From assembly GCF_042657165.1 (NCBI RefSeq), contig NZ_JBHSNJ010000013.1, positions 620,001 to 684,000 of the forward strand: 64,000 bases of DNA, given 5' to 3'. The notes under the pieces are model-generated. The model was not told where the DNA came from and ran no database searches. It saw only the letters and a list, made by a program, of their open reading frames with translations. Positions 58,216-64,000 of the stretch are shown in pieces. Position numbers and translations under genes: made by a program. This stretch comes from Agrilutibacter niabensis (GTDB lineage Bacteria > Pseudomonadota > Gammaproteobacteria > Xanthomonadales > Xanthomonadaceae). Numbering within the stretch: the stretch's first letter is position 1; the number at the start of each line of letters is the position of its first letter.

Positions 58216-59457
58216 ATGAATCGAATCATGGGGTGTGTGGCGGTGGCTGCCGTGCTGGCGGGGTGCCAGCGGCAGGACGTTCCCGCCAAAACGGTGGATC
58301 ACGACTACCAGAAGGTGCTGATCGAGCGCCTGCTCGACGCCAGGCCCGGCGAGGTGATCGAGATTCCGGCCGGCACCTTCGCCTTCGACCGCAGCCTCAG
58401 CTTGCGCGTGGACGGCGTGACCCTGCGCGGCGCCGGCATGGACAAGACGGTGCTCAGCTTCAAGGGCCAGAAGAGCGGCGCCGAGGGCCTGCTGGTCAAC
58501 GCCGGCGACTTCACCATCGAGAACCTCGCCATCGAGGACAGCAAGGGCGACGGCCTCAAGGTCAACGAGGGCGAGAACATCGCCATCCGCGGCGTGCGCG
58601 TGGAATGGACGCGTGGCCCGCACACGGAGAACGGCGCCTACGGCCTGTATCCGGTGCAGACCAAGAACGTGCTGATCGAGGACTGCGTGGTCATCGGCGC
58701 ATCGGATGCCGGCGTGTACGTCGGCCAGTCGGACAACATCATCGTCCGGCGCAACCGCGCCGAGTACAACGTCGCCGGCATCGAGATCGAGAACAGCACC
58801 AACGCCGACGTCTACGGCAATACCGCCACGAACAACACCGGCGGCATCCTGGTCTTCGACATGCCCAACCTGCCGCGCCGCGGCCACACCACGCGCGTAT
58901 TCCAGAACCGCGTGGTCGCCAACAACACCGACAACTTCGCGCACAAGGGCGCCGCCGTGGCGAGCGTCCCGGCCGGTTCGGGTGTCGTGCTGAACTCGGC
59001 CGACAAGGTGGAGATCTTCGACAACGACATCGCCGACAACAAGACCGCGAACGTGATCATCTCCAGCTACTGGTCGACCGGTTACATGAACAAGTACGGC
59101 GTGTCGAAGGACTACGATCCGTACCCGGAAGAGGTCTACGTGCACGGCAACCGATTCAAGGGCGGCGGCGACTCGCCCGATGGGCTCGACCTCAAGACAC
59201 TGAAGGTCGCCCTGTTCGGCCTGAGCGGGCGCCTGCCGGACGTGCTGTGGGATGGCTACGTCAACGCCAAGCGCGCGCAAGGCCCGCAGATCTGCGTCGA
59301 GGGCGCGTCCGGCGTGCTCAACGCCGACGGGCCGAACAAGTACAAGAACCCGAGCCTGGCGGGCGAGGGCATGCGTTGCAGCCTGCCGCAGTTGCCGCAG
59401 GTCAGCCTTCCAGATGGCAGCGCGGCGACGACCGCGAAGGCAGCGCCGTCGGCATGA
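58216..59457 (+). CDS. Parallel beta-helix lipoprotein of a recurrent two-gene unit
   Basis: 413 residues. Lipobox VAAVLAGC (Cys 17). From about 35 to 320 there are regular beta-helix turns: GVTLRGAGMDKTVLSFKG, DFTIENLAIEDSKGDGLKVN, NIAIRGVRVEW, NVLIEDCVVIGASDAGVYVGQ, NIIVRRNRAEYNVAGIEIEN. It matches the beta-helix member (TIGR03805 type) of a pair whose members occur side by side with signal peptides and whose function is not known. Its stop overlaps the start of the diheme gene (ATGA), so both are made together. AAAGGGG precedes the ATG. It probably faces the periplasm or cell surface. Confidence 0.85.
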   Translation: MNRIMGCVAVAAVLAGCQRQDVPAKTVDHDYQKVLIERLLDARPGEVIEIPAGTFAFDRSLSLRVDGVTLRGAGMDKTVLSFKGQKSGAEGLLVNAGDFTIENLAIEDSKGDGLKVNEGENIAIRGVRVEWTRGPHTENGAYGLYPVQTKNVLIEDCVVIGASDAGVYVGQSDNIIVRRNRAEYNVAGIEIENSTNADVYGNTATNNTGGILVFDMPNLPRRGHTTRVFQNRVVANNTDNFAHKGAAVASVPAGSGVVLNSADKVEIFDNDIADNKTANVIISSYWSTGYMNKYGVSKDYDPYPEEVYVHGNRFKGGGDSPDGLDLKTLKVALFGLSGRLPDVLWDGYVNAKRAQGPQICVEGASGVLNADGPNKYKNPSLAGEGMRCSLPQLPQVSLPDGSAATTAKAAPSA

Positions 59458-60617
59458 AATGGTTTGTCCTGGTCGGCGCGACCCTGTTGGCCGCGCTGTC
59501 GATGGCCGGTTGCCGCGAGGCATCGGCTCCGCCGCAGCCGGTGAGCTTCCATGCGCAGGGCCTGCCGGAGCGGCTGAGCGACTGGCACGTGCTGACGGCC
59601 GACGGCGAACGCCTGCGGCTCAACGCCGGGGTGGAGCCCTACGCGCTCAATACGGCGCTGTTCAGCGACTACGCGCACAAGCTGCGCACGATCTGGCTGC
59701 CGCCCGGCACGAAGGCCCGCTATGAAGCGATGGATGCCTTCGACTTCCCGGTCGGCACCATCATCAGCAAGACCTTCTACTATCCGCGTTTCGCGGGTAG
59801 CCAGGACGCCGTGCTGCGCGTGCGCGAACAGTCCGGCGAAAGCCGCGACGGCCTGGACCTCAAGCAGATGCGCCTGATCGAAACGCGCCTGCTGGTGCGG
59901 CGCCAGAACGGCTGGGTCGCGTTGCCCTACGTGTGGAACGCCGAGCAGACCGAGGCCGCCCTCGCGCGTGCCGGCGACAGCGTGCCGCTGGAGATGCTCG
60001 CGTCCGACGGCAGCCAGGCGCAGCAGTTCAGCTACCAGGTGCCCGACGAGAACCAGTGCGCCGGCTGCCACGCCACCAACAACAGCACGCGCGCGATCCA
60101 GCCGATCGGACCGCGTGCGCGCCACCTCAATCGCGAGGATCCCTGGCACCCGGGCGAGAACCAGTTGACGCGGATGGCGGCGATCGGCCGCCTCGCGGGG
60201 CTGCCGGCCAATGACATTCCGCGCAATGCACGCTTCGACGATGCGACGGCGCCGCTGGAGGATCGGGCGCGCGCCTACCTCGACGTCAACTGCGGGCATT
60301 GCCATAGCCCGCGGGGACCGGCCGACACCTCGGGGCTGTGGCTCGATGCCGCCACCGCGGACCCGATCCGCCTGGGCCGCTGCAAGCCGCCGATCGCGGC
60401 GGGACAGGGCACCGGCGACCATCTGTTCGATATCGTGCCCGGCAAGCCGGAGGAATCGATCCTGGTCTACCGCATGGACAGCCTCGATCCGGGCGCGATG
60501 ATGCCCGAGGTCGGCCGCGCCACCGTGCATGAGGAGGGCGTGGCGCTGATCCGCGACTGGATCAAGGCCTGGGTCGGTCAGTGCAGCGTCGGCGCCGGGG
60601 GCGCTGACGCGTCCTAG
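59454..60617 (+). CDS. Diheme cytochrome-like lipoprotein, partner of the beta-helix protein
   Basis: 387 residues. Lipobox LLAALSMAGC (Cys 20). Two CxxCH haem sites: CAGCH at residues 202-206 and CGHCH at 280-284. The N-terminal half (LSDWHVLTADGERLRLNAGVEPYALNTALFSDYAHKLRTIWLPPGT) and the stretch PVGTIISKTFYYP fit the HNE_0200/SO_2930 family (TIGR03806 type), the known companion of TIGR03805. It may carry out a periplasmic oxidation on a compound handled by the beta-helix protein; that is inference. Confidence 0.85.
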   Translation: MKWFVLVGATLLAALSMAGCREASAPPQPVSFHAQGLPERLSDWHVLTADGERLRLNAGVEPYALNTALFSDYAHKLRTIWLPPGTKARYEAMDAFDFPVGTIISKTFYYPRFAGSQDAVLRVREQSGESRDGLDLKQMRLIETRLLVRRQNGWVALPYVWNAEQTEAALARAGDSVPLEMLASDGSQAQQFSYQVPDENQCAGCHATNNSTRAIQPIGPRARHLNREDPWHPGENQLTRMAAIGRLAGLPANDIPRNARFDDATAPLEDRARAYLDVNCGHCHSPRGPADTSGLWLDAATADPIRLGRCKPPIAAGQGTGDHLFDIVPGKPEESILVYRMDSLDPGAMMPEVGRATVHEEGVALIRDWIKAWVGQCSVGAGGADAS

Positions 60618-60715
60618 GGGAATCGTCGGCGGCGGCGGGCTGTCCGCTGGCGCTGCAATCGCGTCTGCAAGAAAAAAACCAAAAATCACTTAACGGAAGT
60701 CTTGGGGGATATCCG

Positions 60716-63187
60716 ATGTCGCTATGCAAGAACCGGCTCGCGCTTTCGCTGGCCTATGCCTTGTTCGGATGTGCGTCGCTGGGCGTGGCGCCGATGGCAT
60801 TCGCGCAGGAGGCGCTGGCATCTTCGGGCGGGGCAGGCGAACGCACGGCCACCGACCTCGATGCGATCACCGTCACCGCGCAGAGCCGCGAGCAGGAATT
60901 GCAGGACGTGCCGATCGCCTTGCAGGTCCTCAACGAGCAGATGCTCGACGACGTCGCGGCCGAGGACCTGAGCGACATCGATGCCTTCGTCCCGGGCCTG
61001 GTGGTCAACGGCCTGCAGCCGACGCAGCCCTCGATCAAGTTGCGCGGCATCGAGACCGACGATTTCGGCATCGGCACGGATCCCGCGGTCGGCATCTTCG
61101 TCGATGGCGTGTACGGCGGCCGCGGCGGTGGCGTGTTGCTGCCGTTCGTGGATGTCGAGCGCATCGAAGTGCTGAAGGGCCCGCAGGGCACGCTGTTCGG
61201 CCGCAATACCGCGGCCGGCGCGATCTCGCTGATCACGCGGCGCCCGCAGGATGAAGTCGAGGCCCGCGCGAAACTGCGCATCGGCAACTACGGCAAGAAG
61301 TACGCCGAGGCGATGTGGAACATTCCGACCGGCGACAACTCCGCGTTCCGCCTCAATGCACTGCTCAACCACAGCGACGGCTGGATCCAGGACGGCGCCA
61401 CCGGCGAGGACCTGAACGGCGAGGACAACTGGGCCACGCGGGCCGCCTGGCAGGTGCACATGGGCGACAACACCACCGCATACCTGAGCTGGGACCACGA
61501 GAGCCTGGACCAGAAGGGCCGGCCCACCACCGGCATCGTCGCGCTGCCGCCCGCGCCGGGCCGCCCGTCCGCGCCGGCCGAAGACGTCGATTACTTCGAC
61601 CCGCGCGATGCGCAGACCTTCAACGACACCGACGCCAGCGCCGAATGGCGCACCTTCGACGGCGTCTCGCTGATCGTCGACCATGCCCTCAGCTGGGGCA
61701 ACCTCACCTCGACGACCTCGTGGCGTCAGTACGACTCGCTCAACCAGGTCGAGGAGGACGGCACCAACCGTTTCGACCTATACATCGACTCGACCAACAC
61801 CGAGAGCAATGAGAGCTTCTACCAGGAGTTCAAGTTCGCTGGCAGCAACGAGCACATCGACTGGGTGGCCGGCGCCAGCTACTTCCAGGAGGAAGCCGAC
61901 CAGACCAGCGAGGTCAACACCAACACCACCACGGTCGACAACATCGTGCGCAACATGGGCTTCGCCCCGACCCCGGACGGCAGCCTCTACAACTTCACCA
62001 CCCTGCTGGCGCAGTCGTTCGGCATCCCAGTCGACCTGAGGGGGCTCTCCTGGAACGAGAAGTTCCAGAACACCCTGGACACCAAGGCCTACGCCGCCTT
62101 CGGTGACGTGATCTGGCATGCCACCGACAAGCTCAACCTGACCTTCGGCCTGCGCTACACCCACGACCAGAAGGACTTCAGCTGGCTCAATACCCAGCGC
62201 ACCGCGGACGAACTGGACGCGCAGCTCGCGTTGCTGGAGGCCGTGGGCTTCTTCGGCCTGCTCAATGCCAACGGCATTCCGCTCACCCGCGACCTGCTGA
62301 CGTTCGACATCGCCTTCCGCGACCCACCGGCCCTCGCCAACAAGGGCATCACCAACCGCGCCAGCGAGAGCTGGAGCGACTTCAGTCCGCGCCTGGTCGC
62401 CGATTACCACTTCAACGACAACGGCATGGTGTTCGCGTCGCTGGCCAAGGGCTACAAGGCCGGCGGCTACAACGCGCTGCAGATCGGCCCGGCCTTCGAC
62501 AACGAGGACGTCTGGAATTTCGAGACCGGCATCAAGCAGGCGTTCGACAACCGCTTCTCCTACAACGCATCGCTGTTCTACTACAACTACGACAATCGCC
62601 AGGCGGTGCGCCTGATCGACCCGGATCCCAGCAATCCGACCGACATCCCGCGCTTCATCATCGATACCGGCGACCTGGAAGCCTGGGGCGTGGACTTCGA
62701 CACGCGCTGGCGCGTCACCGACGCCTTCGCCTTCGACTTCCAGGCCGAGTGGATCGACTCGACCTACAAGGACTACGTCACGCCGGAAGGCCTGAGCCTG
62801 GACGGGCAGCCGACCGGTGAGCCGAACCTGTCGGCCTCCATCGGCGGCAGCTATGTGTTCCAGCTCGGCGAAAACGCCGGCGACCTGCGCCTGTCGGCCC
62901 GTCACGCCTACCGCGGCAAGCGGCGCTGCAACGACGGCTCCGATTCGCAGGGCGATTGCAGCTCCAACTCGGTGCTGGACCTGGGCGAAGCGCAGGAGCG
63001 CACCGACGTGCGCCTGGGCTGGACGTCGCCGCACGGCAACTGGGGCTGGGCGGTCTACGGCAACAATGTCTTCGACAACCGTTACGTGACCGGCCTGAAC
63101 ACCTACGGCAAGGATGTGCTCGGCGTGGTGGGCGCGACGGTGGGCGAGCCGCGTACCTACGGGCTCGAAGTCACCGCCCGGTACTGA
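60716..63187 (+). CDS. TonB-dependent outer-membrane receptor
   Basis: 823 residues. Signal peptide ends ...GVAPMAFAQ. TonB box region near LDAITVTAQSREQELQDVPIALQVL. Plug domain to about 210 (IKLRGIETDDFGIGTDPAVGIFVDGVYGGR, IEVLKGPQGTLFGRNTAAGAISLITRRP). Then a 22-strand barrel ending TYGLEVTARY with a terminal aromatic residue. This plug type is common in receptors for carbohydrates, aromatic or steroid-like organics and siderophores. It follows the beta-helix/diheme pair by about 100 bases, and its substrate is likely that of the pair. GGGG lies near the ATG. Confidence 0.92.
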   Translation: MSLCKNRLALSLAYALFGCASLGVAPMAFAQEALASSGGAGERTATDLDAITVTAQSREQELQDVPIALQVLNEQMLDDVAAEDLSDIDAFVPGLVVNGLQPTQPSIKLRGIETDDFGIGTDPAVGIFVDGVYGGRGGGVLLPFVDVERIEVLKGPQGTLFGRNTAAGAISLITRRPQDEVEARAKLRIGNYGKKYAEAMWNIPTGDNSAFRLNALLNHSDGWIQDGATGEDLNGEDNWATRAAWQVHMGDNTTAYLSWDHESLDQKGRPTTGIVALPPAPGRPSAPAEDVDYFDPRDAQTFNDTDASAEWRTFDGVSLIVDHALSWGNLTSTTSWRQYDSLNQVEEDGTNRFDLYIDSTNTESNESFYQEFKFAGSNEHIDWVAGASYFQEEADQTSEVNTNTTTVDNIVRNMGFAPTPDGSLYNFTTLLAQSFGIPVDLRGLSWNEKFQNTLDTKAYAAFGDVIWHATDKLNLTFGLRYTHDQKDFSWLNTQRTADELDAQLALLEAVGFFGLLNANGIPLTRDLLTFDIAFRDPPALANKGITNRASESWSDFSPRLVADYHFNDNGMVFASLAKGYKAGGYNALQIGPAFDNEDVWNFETGIKQAFDNRFSYNASLFYYNYDNRQAVRLIDPDPSNPTDIPRFIIDTGDLEAWGVDFDTRWRVTDAFAFDFQAEWIDSTYKDYVTPEGLSLDGQPTGEPNLSASIGGSYVFQLGENAGDLRLSARHAYRGKRRCNDGSDSQGDCSSNSVLDLGEAQERTDVRLGWTSPHGNWGWAVYGNNVFDNRYVTGLNTYGKDVLGVVGATVGEPRTYGLEVTARY

Positions 63188-63196
63188 CGAAGCAAG

Positions 63197-63222
63197 GCGG
63201 TGCCGGAAGTCCGGCACCGCTT
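63197..63222 (+). terminator. Hairpin after the TonB receptor gene
   Basis: GCGGTGCCGG-AAGT-CCGGCACCGC followed by TT only. Moderate terminator. Confidence 0.6.
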
Positions 63223-63279
63223 CCGCACGTTGGGATCGCCGGTCTTTTGCTCGACGCGCGATCCCGGCATGCTTCGCAC

Positions 63280-64000
63280 ATGCCGATCACTACCGGCGGA
63301 GCCGCCAAGCGGCTTGCCGTCGACCTCAACCAGCAAGCCCTCAGCAGTCTGCGCGGCGTAGGCCCGAGCGTGGCCGAGAAGCTTGCCGTGCGCGGCCTGC
63401 TCACCGTGCAGGACCTGTGGCTGCACCTGCCGCGCCAATACGAGGACCGCACCTCGCTGACGCCGATCCGCGCGCTGCAGGCGGGTGTCGCCGCGCAGGT
63501 CGAAGGTCGGGTCGAGGCAGTCGAGCGCGGCTTCCGCTACCGGCCGATGCTGCGCGTGGCCATCGGCGACGACTCGCATGCCACGCTGGTGCTGCGTTTC
63601 TTCCACTTCCGCGCCGCGCAGGTTGCCCAGTTCGCGCCGGGCGCGCGCATCCGCTGTTACGGCACGCCGCGCGCCGGACAGCACGGGCTGGAAATCGTGC
63701 ATCCAAGCTATCGCATGCTCGACGACGAGGCCGAAGTCGGGTTGGGCAGCGCCCTGGATCCGGTTTACCCCGCGGTGGAAGGCGTCGGCCCGGCTTCATT
63801 GCGCAGGCTGATCGGGCTCGCGCTCGATCGCCTGCCGCAGGACGAATCGCTGGAGCTGTTGCCGCGCGCGCTGTGTGACTCGTTGCATCTGCCTTCGTTG
63901 CGCGATGCATTACTGACCGTGCATCGCCCGCAAGCCGGCGAAGACATCCCGGCGCTGCTCGCGGGACGCCATCCCGCGCAACGGCGTCTCGCGCTGGAGG
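63280..64000 (+). CDS. recG: ATP-dependent DNA helicase RecG, N-terminal part
   Basis: 240 codons are visible from ATG 63280 to the window edge, with no stop. RecG remodels stalled replication forks and branched DNA. The visible part is the N-terminal wedge (OB-fold) domain: LSSLRGVGPSVAEKLAVRGLLTVQDLWLHLPRQYEDRT, then VEGRVEAVERGFRYRPMLRVAIGDD, LVLRFFHF and YPAVEGVGPASLRRLIGLALDRL. Helicase motifs lie beyond the window. There is no clear ribosome binding site. It completes the xanthomonad order spoT-ridA-recG. Confidence 0.93.
   Translation, partial: MPITTGGAAKRLAVDLNQQALSSLRGVGPSVAEKLAVRGLLTVQDLWLHLPRQYEDRTSLTPIRALQAGVAAQVEGRVEAVERGFRYRPMLRVAIGDDSHATLVLRFFHFRAAQVAQFAPGARIRCYGTPRAGQHGLEIVHPSYRMLDDEAEVGLGSALDPVYPAVEGVGPASLRRLIGLALDRLPQDESLELLPRALCDSLHLPSLRDALLTVHRPQAGEDIPALLAGRHPAQRRLALE

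Noticed and set aside
57939..59453. N-terminal extension of the diheme cytochrome gene
   Set aside because: The frame is open for 505 codons upstream, but it overlaps the beta-helix gene entirely and reads as basic low-complexity sequence. The ATG at 59454 with a lipoprotein signal is the real start.

Overview
The window is high-GC (roughly two-thirds G+C by eye), gene-dense DNA from a member of the Xanthomonadaceae, most like Lysobacter or Luteimonas. The best taxonomic evidence is the housekeeping block at the right end: rph, yicC, gmk, rpoZ, spoT, ridA, recG in xanthomonad order, with the leftward series hemW, rdgB, DUF1631, PilZ, pepQ beside it. Split class II ribonucleotide reductase genes, CadC-like TPR regulators, DUF4136 lipoproteins and many dispersed intergenic repeats fit the same group. 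No rRNA, tRNA, CRISPR array or intact insertion sequence was seen.

Region 1-6.6 kb: a CadC-type membrane regulator, then a B12-dependent ribonucleotide reductase split into nrdJ and nrdJb. A histone H1-like gene lies between the halves. The nrdJ promoter is followed at once by a good NrdR box and a leader of about 300 nt. nrdJb carries an A9 tract whose slippage would remove its cysteine tail. Region 6.6-9.2 kb: a low-GC pair foreign to its surroundings, a membrane-anchored coiled-coil protein and a possible PD-(D/E)xK nuclease. It is bounded by the nrdJb terminator and a 101-bp tandem repeat. This is the best candidate for an undescribed, possibly defensive, module.

Region 9.2-16.3 kb: a repeat-rich stretch with an isochorismatase-fold hydrolase, a Sel1-repeat protein and a small membrane protein that share a duplicated 61-bp start region, a TonB-C-domain protein, a 21-bp periodic array, and a TerC-family exporter behind a yybP-ykoY (manganese) riboswitch. 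Region 16.3-30 kb: accessory metabolism and regulation, including a double-FHA protein, aspartic protease, PaaI thioesterase, Zn-metallopeptidase-like lipoprotein, proline-iminopeptidase-like hydrolase, AraC/VOC pair, diheme cytochrome, PAS-GGDEF protein, GIY-YIG protein and MerR/methyltransferase pair, with decayed fragments between them.

Region 30-44 kb: mostly envelope proteins. These include a large secreted beta-helix protein, several lipoproteins, an MFS transporter, a TMEM175-type channel, an outer-membrane barrel, dodecin, an EF-hand protein, an Arg/Gln- and Tyr-rich secreted protein, and the manganese exporter MntP. Region 44-57 kb: the conserved housekeeping operons for nucleotide metabolism, stringent response, heme chaperoning and peptide turnover. 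Region 57-63.2 kb: an AraC regulator divergent from an overlapping pair (beta-helix lipoprotein plus diheme cytochrome-like lipoprotein), followed by a TonB-dependent receptor. The pair matches a recurrent two-gene unit of unknown function. The window ends inside recG.
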